This document shows positions 1 to 9,059 of a DNA stretch of 15,859 nt, one piece after another. The stretch covers positions 1 to 15,859 of the forward strand of contig PDHQ01000561.1 in the NCBI GenBank assembly GCA_003339415.1, in the 5' to 3' direction. The notes beneath the pieces were generated by a model, which saw only the letters and a list, made by a program, of their open reading frames with translations, was not told the DNA's origin and ran no database searches. The position numbers and the translations under genes were made by a program. Origin of the DNA: Ophiocordyceps camponoti-saundersi (nom. inval.) (Eukaryota > Ascomycota > Sordariomycetes > Hypocreales > Ophiocordycipitaceae). Position 1 is the stretch's first letter; every line of letters starts with the position of its first letter.

Positions 1-475
1 TAATAGTAGTACGTAGGTAATTTAGGCTATTTAAAAAATATACTTTTTATATAAATATATAATAATATAGTAAAGTTAAAGAATAAAGATTTAAGGGATT
101 AGCCGTAAAGGTTTAAGTAAGATAGTAGGGAGCGTAAGATAATAAGTTACGGTTAAAAAAAATACGAGATATTAATATTAGAATAGAGAGGAATTAAGTA
201 TAGTACTAGGAAAAATTAGACGATTTAGGTAGAAAGGAATAGGTAGGTAATAAGTAAGGTAATACGAATATTATAAGAGAATAAACTATAAGATAAGTTA
301 GGTAGGAGGAGTTTAGTAAACTAGTAAAATATAAATATTAAAACTAAAAGGACTTAAAGGGGATATAATAAGGGAAAAGGAAAATTAAAAAAAAAAGTAT
401 AAGCATATATATATATATAAGGATAAATTATATAAAAAAAGAGTAAATATATATATATATAAGAGAATATATATA
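1..475. other. AT-rich RIP-degraded DNA, no gene assigned
   Basis: No frame is convincingly depleted of stops, and I recognise no motif. CA and TG are almost absent, as elsewhere in the window. Short TA-alternating runs lie near 404-418 and 448-475, just before the first R1 repeat. The plus strand is purine-rich (many AGG, AAG and GTA triplets). That could reflect an old Lys/Arg-rich coding segment, but in this base composition such an appearance is weak evidence. The segment is most likely the body of another decayed repeat. Confidence 0.5.
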
Positions 476-477
476 TT

Positions 478-650
478 AGAGCGGTGATAGTTATACTTAT
501 ACCTAAAGAAAACGTATACGAGTTTAGGATAGGCGCCTCTCAGGGACTTATATAGCGCTTAGTAAAATCCCTAAACTATTTTTTTTTTTTTTCGTTTATA
601 AGACCTTCTAGGGATTAATATAAAAAGCGGTTAGGATAAGAAGGCGACTA
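478..650 (+). repeat. R1 repeat, copy 1 (5' part only)
   Basis: This is the 5' half of the R1 family. It opens with a GCGGTGATAG stretch matching the TTAGCGGCGGTAGCAG-like start of the other copies. It then has the T-rich spacer and the block around AGGGATTA...AAAGCGGTTAGGATAAG. It stops where copy 2 starts again with its own GTTTACGGCGGTAGC opening, so it is either truncated or was interrupted by a nested copy. The boundaries are approximate because RIP has blurred the sequence. Confidence 0.5.
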
Positions 651-657
651 TTATAAA

Positions 658-1090
658 CTAGTTTACGGCGGTAGCCGATATATAAAAGAGATAAAATACG
701 CGTTAATATTAGCTAGAGAGCTCTTAGGAGCTTATATAAGGTTAGATTAAATAGTATCTTAACGCCTCCGCCCCCCTAAAAGCCTCCGAGGACTAGGATA
801 TAAAAGGGGTTAAGATAGGATAGAGGCTATTAGGAAGATATAGCATAGATTAGTTTCCCTTAAAAAGAGGAAGAAATTAAGGAATAATTAGCCCCTAACC
901 TTATCTTTATAGCTATCTTAAAGGTAATATATAATAAGTTAAGTCTTAGAGAGGACTTATAGTAAAGACTTTAGAAAAACGGAATTATAACTTTATTATA
1001 AATTCTACACCTTTATATTATAAATTACTAATTTAAATACTTATTCTAAAGTTTTTTTTTTTACACTTAATTAAATAGTTTTTTTAAAGT
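658..1090 (+). repeat. R1 repeat, copy 2 (LTR-like)
   Basis: A nearly full-length R1 copy. In order it has: the GCGGTAGCCGA opening; a CGCGTTA block; a C-rich stretch; a CCTCCGAGGA motif followed by TATAAAA at 799-805; the conserved TTAGTTTCCCT block (about 850); AAGTCTTAGAGAGGACTTA (a partial inverted repeat, AAGTC...GACTT); and ACGGAATTATAACTTTATT. A single TATA box inside a few-hundred-base dispersed repeat with no coding capacity fits a solo LTR. The family has not been identified, and no target-site duplication could be read. Confidence 0.55.
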
Positions 1091-1096
1091 ATATAG

Positions 1097-1510
1097 AGTA
1101 GTTTAGTTTCCCTCGAGTAAGGAAGAAATCGGGTAAGTAATTAGCCCTAAAGCTCTTCTTTAAATATATTATCGAAATCGTATATTATAAATCAAGCCTT
1201 AAGTAAACTTATAGTAAAAACTCTAGCAGACGGAATTATAGCTTTACCTTAAACCTTACCTTTTATATAGCGGATTACTATATTAAACGTTTACTATAAG
1301 ACTTTAAGAACTTAATTAAATTATTCCTAATATTATTTCTATAATTTCTCTTATTATTATATAGAAACTTAACTTTTAATAACTTTATTTATAGAAATTT
1401 ACTATCTAGCTTATAGTCTTACCCGCTTAGAGGATATAGCTAAAGATTCCGCCTTAACTTAGTTAAAGATTACGGTAATAGACCTCCCGCACTAAAATAG
1501 TTAGTCTAAT
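1097..1510 (+). repeat. R1 repeat, copy 3 (3' part)
   Basis: It starts at the TAGTTTCCCTCGAG block and so lacks the first half of the unit. It continues through the ACGGAATTATAGCTTTA block and a 3' tail (about 1320-1500). That tail is matched by copy 6 at about 6340-6500: both have TTATTTCT-type runs, then an ATCTAGCTTA/GTCTAGCTTA motif, and end near CCCGCAC or CACGCCCGG. This shared tail shows the full R1 unit is roughly 550-570 bp. Copies 2 and 3 are practically back to back. Confidence 0.5.
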
Positions 1511-1571
1511 ATAAAAGGTTATAGTATACGATAATATATAGTTTAACCCTAATAACTATAATAATATTACC

Positions 1572-2020
1572 GAGTTTACGATAAAAAAACATATTAGTCC
1601 TAGCTAGGGAAGTATAAGAGGTTTATATAAAGTTTAATTAAATACTTCTTTAAACTCTTTTTTTTTTTTTCCCCTAAGGGCTTTTAGGGATTAGGAAATA
1701 GAAGGTAATTAGGATAAGATAGGGGCTATACCTAGGTATATAGCGTATATTAGTTTCCCTCGAGAGAGGAAGGAATTAAATAAGATTTAGCCCTTAACCT
1801 TATCTTTATAGATATTATAAAAGTCGTAAATTATAAGTTAAGTCTTAGAGAAGACTTAGGGCAAAAACTCTACTAAACGGAATTATAATATCGTTTTAAA
1901 CCTTACCCCTTTTCGCTAGAAGCTACTAATTTAAGCAATTATTTTAGAATACTAAGAGTTTAATATAGCGGTTTATATCTTCTATTATCTTATTTCTCTT
2001 ATCTTTAGCTATAAATATAG
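1572..2020 (+). repeat. R1 repeat, copy 4
   Basis: It begins GAGTTTACGATAAAAAAAC, equivalent to the GAGTTTAGCGGCGG start of copy 6 with an internal deletion in the GCGGTAGC region. It keeps the poly-T spacer, GGGATTAGG, TTAGTTTCCCTCGAGAGAGG, AAGTCTTAGAGAAGACTTAGG and ACGGAATTATAAT blocks, and the beginning of the TTATTTCTCTTATCTTTA tail. The TATA position has decayed to GGAAATAGAAGG. The copy ends shortly upstream of the Lys/Thr-rich pseudogene region. Confidence 0.5.
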
Positions 2021-2591
2021 TATTTCTTTTATATAATATAAGATAATATATAGTTATATAATAAATAAATATTTTAAGTAGTAATAATAATTATTTACTT
2101 AGATACCGAGTATATCTTAGAACTTAAGATTAATAGCTTTAAGGTACGGAATATAAGGGTTAGAGAAAAAGTAGGTGAAAGACTATAAATAGAGTTTATA
2201 GAAAATAAGTTAAAATCGTCTAAATAGGAGGTTTAAAATTATAGATCGGAATTAGATTAGGTATATATAGTATTAGGAGGTATCGGATAATTTTAACTAT
2301 AGACCGAGAAGTAATAAGTTATATAGTTATACTTAATAATATATAAGATTTTAAATTATAGCTTACGCTAGATATCTAAGTTCTTAGCACTTACGTAACC
2401 GAGCTAGTAGCTTAAGTAGCTAGATAGCGTAGCTTAGATTTTTTATTATTATACTTACCGACTATATTATACTTATTCGCTACCTTCTATAGTAAAAGCC
2501 CTCTTATAATAATTATTATATAGTAGAAATTCGAGACTATCGCCTACGAGCTTTAAAGATAACGACGGTAAAGACGATACTTACCGACTAG
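2021..2591. other. Region between R1 copy 4 and the Lys/Thr-rich pseudogene; possible decayed 5' coding part
   Basis: One plus-strand frame (codon starts at positions such as 2102) reads as a Glu/Lys/Leu-rich, coiled-coil-like sequence if TAA and TAG are treated as former Gln or Trp codons. But it holds roughly one stop per 11 codons, no better than chance in this composition. The last 45 or so bases of the same frame look open (SFKDNDGKDDTYRLA) and run up to a different frame of the open pseudogene that follows. A frameshift or a lost intron junction near 2590 is therefore possible. I do not claim a gene here. Confidence 0.25.
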
Positions 2592-3293
2592 CGTAGGGCA
2601 GAAGATAGAGCTATAGACGATTTACGAGGGGAGGATACGGCGACGATACTAATAGAGGAGAAGACCGGAGTCGAAAAGAATAAAATCGCGATAATAGCTA
2701 CGAAGAACGAGGTCGATACGCTTAAGCCGGAGACGACGGCGGTTATAAAAACTATACGTTCTAAACTAAAGGATAAGTCCGTAGTTAAGAAGAATAAAGG
2801 CGGGATTATAATTACGAAGAACGAGGTTAGCACGCCTAAGCCGGAGACTACGGTAGCTATAAATACTATATATTCTAATATAGAGGAAAAATCTAAAGTT
2901 ATAAAAGATAAACCCGTAACGTAAACTACGAAGATCCTAGTTAATACTTATAAGGCTAAGACTCTAGTAGTTAAAGAAAGGAAATCTTCCGAACTAAACG
3001 GTAAGTCGGCAGTCGTAGAGGAAAAAACCGCTATTATAATAAGGAAAAACCTAGTTAGTAAGTTTAAGGCGAAGACCCCCGGAGTTATAATAATAAAACT
3101 TTCTAAACTAGGTAGGAGGTCGATAATTATAAGGAATAAAGCTGCGGTCCTAAAGGAGAAATATAAATTAGAAAAGCCTAAGGCCTAGACTCTAGGGGTC
3201 TTAAAAATAATACCTGCTAAATCCGTAAAGACTAAGATTCCAGCTTATTTAGCTCCCGGATATATGCCCCCGTATCTGAGAGGACGGAAATAA
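2592..3293 (+). pseudogene. Lys/Thr-rich repeat protein, RIP-degraded pseudogene (5' end unclear)
   Basis: This frame runs about 233 codons with only two internal stops (a TAA near 2922 and a TAG near 3186). About 15 would be expected by chance, so it is the clearest former gene outside the retrotransposon. From about 2655 to 3190 it is built of roughly five degenerate 38-residue units starting with TKNEV- or RKNLV-like sequence, followed by KPETT or KAKT, then a Lys-rich part ending -KNKGGIII-like. Successive units start at 2700, 2814, 2928 and 3042, exactly 114 bp apart. The C-terminus (3240-3290) is PAYLAPGYMPPYLRGRK before a TAA. No ATG is found in frame upstream, as expected if ATG became ATA. 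The product was probably highly basic, low-complexity and soluble. I do not recognise the family. Part of the 3' end keeps CA/TG sites (CCAGCT, ATGCCC, CTGAGA) and is less mutated than its surroundings. Confidence 0.65.
2655..3190 (+). repeat. Coding tandem repeat, 114-bp period, about 4.5-5 units
   Basis: Anchors are ACGAAGAACGAGGT at 2700 and 2814, ACGAAGATCCTAGTT at 2928, and AGGAAAAACCTAGTT at 3042. The matching AAGGCC(T)AG stretch of the next unit lies 114 bp after its counterpart at 3066. Units differ by many substitutions but no insertion or deletion that changes phase is visible. Selection therefore kept the reading frame before RIP struck. The upstream flank (about 2655-2699, EEKTGVEKNKIAIIA) matches the end of a unit, giving a partial unit before the first full one. 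Confidence 0.7.
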
Positions 3294-3502
3294 GAGATAT
3301 ATAATTCGTTATAGATAGCTTATAAGGTATAGCTTAACGATTATTCGCTTTCCCTTTATTTTTTTGCTTATTCTTTCCCCTTTATCTATTCTATATATAA
3401 TAGCTATAATAGCTTTATAATCCTCTATTATTTTCTTTCCTTATTTCTTAATACTCCTTCCTTATTATATATATAATAGTAGGATTAAGATTACTACGGT
3501 AA
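3294..3502. other. AT- and pyrimidine-rich spacer after the Lys/Thr-rich pseudogene
   Basis: No coding signal. The plus strand is pyrimidine-rich from about 3345 to 3470 (CTTTCCCTTTATTTTTTTGC, CTTTCCCC, TTCTTTCCTTATTTC). This could be the former 3' untranslated region of the pseudogene or the edge of the next R1 copy. Confidence 0.35.
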
Positions 3503-3690
3503 TAGTTTAGCGGCGATAGCTAAAATACCTAAGGAAAAAAAAAATTAGCGTTACCCTTACCTAGGGAGCTATAAGGGGCTAATATAGGGTTTATTTAAAT
3601 AGTCGCTTAACGGCTCTCTTCTCGCGAGGGCTTCTAAGGATTAGGCTATAAAAGTAGTTAAGATAGGATATTTTAATAGTATATATAAGG
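3503..3690 (+). repeat. R1 repeat, copy 5 (5' half)
   Basis: It begins TAGTTTAGCGGCGATAGC, matching copies 6 and 7, and keeps the AGGGGCTAATA block, CGAGGGCTTCTAAGGATTAGG and TATAAAA at 3647-3653, followed by GTAGTTAAGATAGGAT. It lacks the TTAGTTTCCCT half. The copy ends where an AT-rich stretch leads into the 3' end of the minus-strand relic. Confidence 0.5.
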
Positions 3691-3899
3691 TAGGATATTA
3701 CTTATATAATTTAGCATTTTTTTTCTATAATATATATATATTAAAGATAAGAATTATAGTAACTAATAGTAGTAGCGAGGGGTAGGAGGCGCTTAATAGA
3801 AAAGAAATATATTACGTAAGGTAAGATAACGAGTAGAAAGAAAGAGGAAGGATAAAATAAAGTCGATATTATAAGCGTAATAGGACGGATATTATATTA

Positions 3900-5801
3900 A
3901 TAAACTATACTAAGTTCCGAGCTATTAGCTTAATAGTACGGGTAGGGGGGGCCGTTAGAGAAGATTCGACGTTAGGAGGAGATAAGCGGCGAGGCGGATT
4001 CGTTATAGACCCGTAATTTTATTATTTATTATAAAGGTTATCGACGTGCCGCGCGCGATTATATCTAACGCGATATAGTATATCCCTAATAATATAGGCG
4101 AGGAGATTAGTATATATATCTCCGCTTCCTTTAGTAAAGGGTAGGATAGTATTATCGACGGCGGTAAGAATAGTAAACGATACGGCCTCTTTAATATTAT
4201 ACTTCTCGCGGAGCTTTATAAGTATTAGGGCAAAAAGTAAGAGAGGAGAGGTATAGGATATATCCGTCGCGTTATAAGGGGAGGGTAAAAAGGCGTAAGA
4301 TATTAAGTCGATTAGGTTACTTAAGTTCGGGGGAGTAGGAGAAAGTTTACGATTTTTAGCTATACTTGCGGGCGTAATAGATAATATATACGTGGTAGGG
4401 GAAGATATAAAATAAGATTAGAATATTTATAGATTTTTATATTATAAAAAGCGGAGATAATATAGGGGAGGACTCTTGCTTTTTTTTTATCTTAAAGAAA
4501 GAGAAGAGAATCGAAAAACTCGTCGGAAAATATAAAACGCTAAAAAATAGTTAATTATTAGGGTAAGATATTATTAGAAGGGTAATATATAACTTATATA
4601 TAGGAACGCGGGAAAAGTTTAAATAGACTTCGGATATATTTTTTTTTATTAAAAAGGGTATAGTTTTATTAAAAAACTTATATATAAATAGGAGTTAATA
4701 TATAGTTTATTAAAAAAAATAATAGTCTCGTACGCGTAATACGTTTAGGGATATTAAGGGGATTAAGATAGTCTTACTCTTTTTATAATTATAAGTTATC
4801 CTATTAGGGCGTGACGATAAGGGTTCTAAAGCGGCCTTACCGCTTAGTTTAAAAATCCTAAAATAAACCGTTATTTCGAAGAGCGGTTACCTTTAATAAA
4901 ATAATATTAGGATATAAATTAATATTATAGGTAGGAGAGTATAGGAGATAAAGGATCTAGCTTTATAGTTAAATAATATCGGTAAGCTACTCTTAAAGTA
5001 TATTAAGCGTGCCCGGAGTTATAGTAAAGAGGGCGATAGTTATGCTTTAATATAGATAGGTATTACTTTCCGATTCCGGGTAATATATCCTTAGAGAGAG
5101 CCTTCTTAAGCGCTAAAAGGTCTAGCTAAGAGGTCGGAATATACGTCTTAAGGTAGGGTTATAGTTTAGGACTAATAATCGAGGCGCTTAAGTATATACT
5201 ATACGCGTTTAGGGTTAATAGTATCGGAACGTTAAAAACGGGTTTATTTAGAAAGATAAAGATAGAAATATTAAGATATACTTCGTCGATATTATATAAG
5301 ACGAAAGGGGGGGGGAGGGAAGAATTTCGCTAAAGCTACCGTTAGTAATATATTTTTTACGATTAGTTATAACTTATAAGAGAGCAGAATTACTACGCGT
5401 CTTTAAGTGCAGACTAACTACTACTTTATCGGCTAGGTTATTATTTAGGGAGGCGATTATTTTATAAAGCGTAAGGAAATAGGTTATATTCGGAGATATA
5501 GTAGGCTTTTTAGCTTAAAAGAAGCTTATAGTCTTGCGACCTAAACTAAGTTTATCCTTCGCCCGTAATCTTATAAAAGTCGTTTAAGGCCTAGTTAGCG
5601 GGTAGTGTTTTTTTTTCTAGTTATTTTAATATTATTAAGCCCGAAATCGGAGGAGCTTATCTTCGTTAAGCTAATATTTTTAATCTTCTTTACTATCGGT
5701 CTTAACGAGGTAACTAGAAGTAAGTTTAAGGTATATATCGACCGGAAATATAATATAGCGTCCGTAACCAGACTATTATTTTCTTTATTAGGTCTAGGCA
5801 T
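3900..5801 (-). pseudogene. Probable minus-strand coding relic, unknown function, RIP-degraded
   Basis: I do not recognise the product. A single minus-strand frame (about 5590 down to 3900, some 560 codons) can be followed without a shift. Its stops are all TAA/TAG and fall to about 3 per cent between roughly 5325 and 4937, below chance. In two stretches I counted by hand (about 4020-4250 and 5160-5300), purine-any-pyrimidine codons cluster in this codon phase and not in the other two. The sense-strand alternative in the same phase is far richer in stops. The middle (about 4500-4700) shows no clear phase. Readable pieces include FVLYNIDEV near 5300, and KLREKYNIKEAV and NLLAYIIRDILYRVRYNRA in the last third. 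At the 5' end an ATG-started, stop-free 68-codon stretch (5801-5595) lies in a neighbouring frame, separated by a 9-base homopolymer at 5608-5616, so a slippage frameshift may join them. The plus strand is also open at 5605-5832, so the strand of that end is unsettled. R1 copies flank the relic on both sides. Confidence 0.4.
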
Positions 5802-5931
5802 ATATATATTAGGTCTTATCGGTAAGATATAGCAATTAGAGAATAGTTTAAGTATAAGAAGATTAGGCCGACTATATTACTAACGTAAACGAAGATACGG
5901 CGTTATATTATTAAGATATTTCGTATATAGA

Positions 5932-6500
5932 GAGTTTAGCGGCGGTAGCAGATATACTAAAGAAAAAAACTACGCGTTAGCCTTAGCTTAGAAGCTAATA
6001 GGGGCTTATAAGTTTCTAATTAAATGCTTTTATTAAATATTTCTTCTCTTAAGAGCTTCCGAGGATTAGAAGAAGAAAGGTAATTAAGATAGGATATAAG
6101 CTATTACGAGGTATATAGTATAGTTAGTTTCCCTCAAGTAAGGAAGGAATTAAGTAAGAATTAACCTTAACCTTATCTTCGTAGATATCTTAAAGTTATA
6201 ATACGTAAGTTAAGTCTTAGAGAGGACTTAGGGCAAAAACTCTAATAAATAGAATTATAACTTTTTTTAAACCTTAGACTTTTTATAATAAGTTACTAAT
6301 TTAAGCAGTTATTTTAAGATATTAAAGGTCTAATTAAGTAGTTCCTTTCTTCCTTCCTCTTATTTCTCTTATCTTTATATATAAAACTAAGTTACTATCG
6401 TTTTCCTAATAGATAATTACCGTCTAGCTTACTGCCTTATAGCGAGAGATCCCCTTATATTAGTTAAAAATATAGGTTACCTAGGAAGTCACGCCCGGTA
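5932..6500 (+). repeat. R1 repeat, copy 6 (most complete)
   Basis: The most complete R1 unit. It has the GAGTTTAGCGGCGGTAGCAG opening, ACTACGCGTTAGCC, AGGGGCTTATA, CTTCCGAGGATTAG, TTAGTTTCCCTCAAG, AAGTCTTAGAGAGGACTTAGG and the AATTATAACTTT block. It then has the T/C-rich tail (about 6345-6380), TCTAGCTTACTGCC, and an end near CACGCCCGG (about 6500). The TATA site has decayed to AGAAGAAAGG. With copy 3 it fixes the unit length at about 570 bp. It keeps a few CA/TG sites (AGCAGA, AATGC, CTGCC, TCACG). Confidence 0.6.
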
Positions 6501-6820
6501 GGTATCTACTACGCTTGCTTAGGGTATCTTATAACTCTATTATACTCTTTCCTTCTATAATAATATATAGTATTAATCTATAAATAGTATTATATTACGC
6601 TAAATATATTATAAAAGCTAGTATTATAATCGTTAAATTATTTATATGTTTTTTATATATATATCCTACTATTAAAAATATAAAAGAAAAATAAGTAATA
6701 ACTTAATATATTTATTTATTTTCTTTTTAAAAGAGAGACTAAGTAATTAAACTAATAATCTTATTTTTTCTATATACTAAAAGATAGTATTTAGAACCCG
6801 GAAATTAATATATATAATAT
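6501..6820. other. Very AT-rich spacer left of the interstitial telomere array
   Basis: I see no gene. The stretch is dominated by A and T with TA-alternating runs (for example around 6654-6662) and has very few CG sites compared with its neighbours. It ends at AACCCGGAAATTAATATATATAATAT, written here only as a location marker: 6795-6820, immediately before the CCCTAA array. Confidence 0.5.
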
Positions 6821-6911
6821 CTAACCCTAACCCTAGCCCTAACCCTAACCCTAACCGCCTTCGGCGCCCTCCCGGGGGGTGCCTGCGGCAGGCCTAACCC
6901 TAACCCTAACC
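6821..6911 (+). repeat. Interstitial telomeric repeats (CCCTAA)n, two blocks
   Basis: Block 1 (6821-6856) is six CCCTAA-type units with one CCCTAG variant. Block 2 (6893-6911) is about three units. They are separated by a GC-rich module. TTAGGG/CCCTAA is the usual telomere repeat of filamentous fungi. Both blocks run in the same direction, so this is not a head-to-head telomere fusion. CCCTAA contains neither CA nor TG, so it is intrinsically immune to CpA-directed RIP, which explains why it reads cleanly in a ruined neighbourhood. Confidence 0.9.
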
Positions 6912-6950
6912 TGCCTCCGGCGGCCCTCCCGGGGGGCGCCTACAGCGAGT
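6857..6950 (+). repeat. GC-rich hairpin-prone module, two copies beside telomere repeats
   Basis: Copy 1 (6857-6892) and copy 2 (6912-6950) share the order GCC-TYC-GGC, then GCCCTCCCGGGGGGYGCCT, each following a CTAACC telomere unit. The two differ by a few substitutions and one-base gaps. Internal complementarity is strong: GCC/GGC around TTC or TCC, GCCC...GGGC around TCCCGG, and CCTGC-G-GCAGG in copy 1. The telomere-plus-module unit is therefore itself duplicated. The second block of telomere repeats (6893-6911) sits between the two copies. Some CA/TG sites survive here. The module's function is unknown. Confidence 0.75.
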
Positions 6951-7007
6951 AATAAAGCTATTAGCGGTATTCGTTAAGCTTTTAAGATTATATACGAGTA
7001 GAATCGT

Positions 7008-7400
7008 ACTTTAGCGGCGGTAATAGTTAAGCTGAAAGAAAATAAACGCGAAGCTAGGATAAAATACTATTAAGGACTTATCTTAAGTAGAATTAAATAG
7101 TTCTTAAAACCTTTCCTTCCTCCCGAAAGCTTCCGAGGATAAGAACTATAAAAGGCGCTTAAGACGAGGGAGCGGTTATAATTAAGTATATAGTATAGTT
7201 TAGTTTCCCTCGAGAGAGGAAAAACTAAGTAAGAATTAGCTATTAAACTTATCTTTATAGCTATCTTAAAAATCGTATATAGTAAGTAAAGTCTTAAAGA
7301 GGACTTATAGTAAAAACTCTACTAAACGGAATTATAACTTTATTTTAAACCTTATACTTTTATACTATATATTACTAATTATATTAAAGCTATTAACTAA
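7008..7400 (+). repeat. R1 repeat, copy 7
   Basis: It opens with CTTTAGCGGCGGTAATAG, keeps AAACGCGAAGCTAGG, CTTCCGAGGATAAG and TATAAAA at 7147-7153. These are followed by TTAGTTTCCCTCGAGAGAGG, AAGTCTTAAAGAGGACTTA and ACGGAATTATAACTTTATT. It ends near TTACTAATTATATTAAAG, lacking the T/C-rich tail. It lies only about 60 bp right of the telomere-linked GC module and runs toward the R2 repeats. Confidence 0.6.
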
Positions 7401-7599
7401 GATACGATATTTTAATATCTATTAGTATTAGTTACGATACGATATTTAAGTAAATTATATAGAGATCGCTTAGATATAAACTTCCGCGAAAGTTAGAGAT
7501 TATTTTATAAAACCTCTTTAAGGATAATTATTTAAGAAGTTCTAAAACGAACTTAGATTTAAGATAAATTTACCTAATACGCTAGTCGTTTATATAGTT
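7401..7599. other. Spacer between R1 copy 7 and R2 copy A
   Basis: RIP-degraded sequence with a short direct repeat: GATACGATATTT occurs at about 7401 and again near 7436. No coding or RNA signal is seen. Confidence 0.3.
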
Positions 7600-9000
7600 C
7601 CCCTCTATTATTATAAAGTTTACTTTATTTACTATTTTATATTATTATTATTATAGTCGCTATCTCTCGTATTTACTACCTAATATTATCTTTTCTATAT
7701 AAAGGACTAGTTTATTTCCCTACTAACGTCTCTTCTCCGCGTTTACCTAGGCTTACTAAGCCCGAGTTAGGGGATATAAGTACGGTATTAAAGCTAGCTA
7801 GCGCGTAGCGTGCTCTAGATACTATAGTAATAGGAGAACTATTTACCCGTCTCTATCTTAAATATCTATAGTATCTTTAAGTTTAATAATCTCACGGTCC
7901 TCTATAATTTTATTATTATTAGCGATCGTAAACCCCCCTAACCCCGTTAACCTAGCCGTTTCGATTAGACGCTATAATAAGTAATAATAACCTTATCTAG
8001 CCTAAACGTATAAGCTATAAGCACTATACTAGAAACCGGGTAACGAAATATATAACTTAAAGGGATAGGCGCGTATATATAGACGAGAGCATTTTTCGCA
8101 TAGAGTCGCGTTCTCGGCACCACGGCTTTAGATTAGAAGCGAGCGAAAGTATCCGTTATCTCTTAAAACTTAATTTACTATAAGTTACGATATAGCTATA
8201 ATTTTAGCTTAAAATATCACGCTAACCGCGGGTATAGTAAGCGTATAACGCTCTATATCCTAAAAAGGTATTTTATATTATTTCTAAGTATTAGGAATAT
8301 AGGGAATCTAAAGCAGAGACTTACGTTAATAGATAAGGTTATTATTATAGCTAGTATCCGAGGATAAGCTATCGGAACCTTAATAAGGCGATATCTTCCG
8401 TATATACCTAGGTTTTAAGGACCTATAATATCTATCTCGGAAAAGGAAGAAGTGAAGGAATAACTAGAAAACTGCCTGCGAAAGAAGAAGAAGAGGATAA
8501 AGGAAGAAGAAAGAGGAAGAGAGAGAGAGGAAGAGAAGAGGGCATTTTATACTATGCCTAGATAACTTAGCTAGCTTTACTAATTTAACAGGTGCAGAAG
8601 ATACGTACCTATAGTCTTTTCCTACGATTTTCTCTTAAAAGTTTTAATCTTTTTTTTTCTACCGGTCTTTAAAGATAATATTCAGGCTATTAAGATACTT
8701 CTAAATAAGCTTATAAGCTTAAGGGGGGTATATCACGTATGCGTATATAAGAAAATGCCTCCTTTATACCGTGAAAATAGGTATTAGCCTTATAAATAAG
8801 GGCTAAAAACCTAAAGAAGGAAATAGTCGCTATAAAATAATTAGAGGCAGATATCGGATAAGTAAGACTAAGGCGTTATTATACGTATTTCCTAATTATA
8901 AAAAAGGATACGGGTTTCGACTACATTTTTAGATAAGACTTAAGATACTATATCGTTTCTAGATACCTTAACTCGTATCCTTATAATAGTTATAAGCCCG
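7600..9000 (+). repeat. R2 repeat, copy A (1.4 kb, unassigned)
   Basis: It shares ordered blocks with copy B about 1.4 kb downstream: ATTTACTACCTA; CTTRCTAAG...GAGTTAGG...TACGGTAT; TTATCTAGCCTARACGTA; a CACGGCTTTA/CACGACTTTA block; and a long purine-rich stretch (8484-8540, GAAGAAGAAGAGG type). Next come GATACGTACCTATAGTCTTTTCCTACG, AATAAGCTTATAAGCT, AAAATGCCTCC, GGGCTAAAAAC and a 3' end near GATAAGACTTAARATAYTATATCG. One plus frame (codon start 8089) can be followed from about 8089 to 8560 as a basic, Lys/Glu-rich sequence (RKKKKRIKEEERGREREEEK), but the matching frame in copy B is not conserved as protein. I do not assign a product. The copy could be a degraded transposon end, a long LTR or a tandem segment. 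Confidence 0.55.
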
Positions 9001-9059
9001 GTCTGCTCTATCTAATCCGAGTTATACTTAAAAGTCTTAGCTAGGAAAAACGTTTATCT

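Noticed and set aside
2021..2591. Coiled-coil N-terminal domain joined to the Lys/Thr-rich pseudogene
   Set aside because: The coiled-coil look depends on reading about 15 stops as Gln, and its stop density equals chance, so it is not supported.
2588..2833. 81-codon minus-strand open frame, hydrophobic, signal-peptide-like
   Set aside because: It is the antisense of the phase-perfect Lys/Thr-rich repeat. Its Phe/Leu/Ser/Val content simply mirrors Lys and Glu codons, and the plus strand has the 38-codon repeat.
3720..5600. Plus-strand frame through the minus-strand relic that also reads like protein when stops are masked
   Set aside because: Its stop density over most of the stretch is about 10 per cent, at or above chance, and the codon-phase bias falls in the minus-strand phase. 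I keep it as a possible alternative only.
3900..5801. Telomere-linked RecQ-type helicase, suggested by the nearby telomere repeats and a QFRSQ-like stretch
   Set aside because: I found no Walker A motif or helicase motif series in the readable frame; a fragment resembling a DExH box (NIDEV) is not enough.
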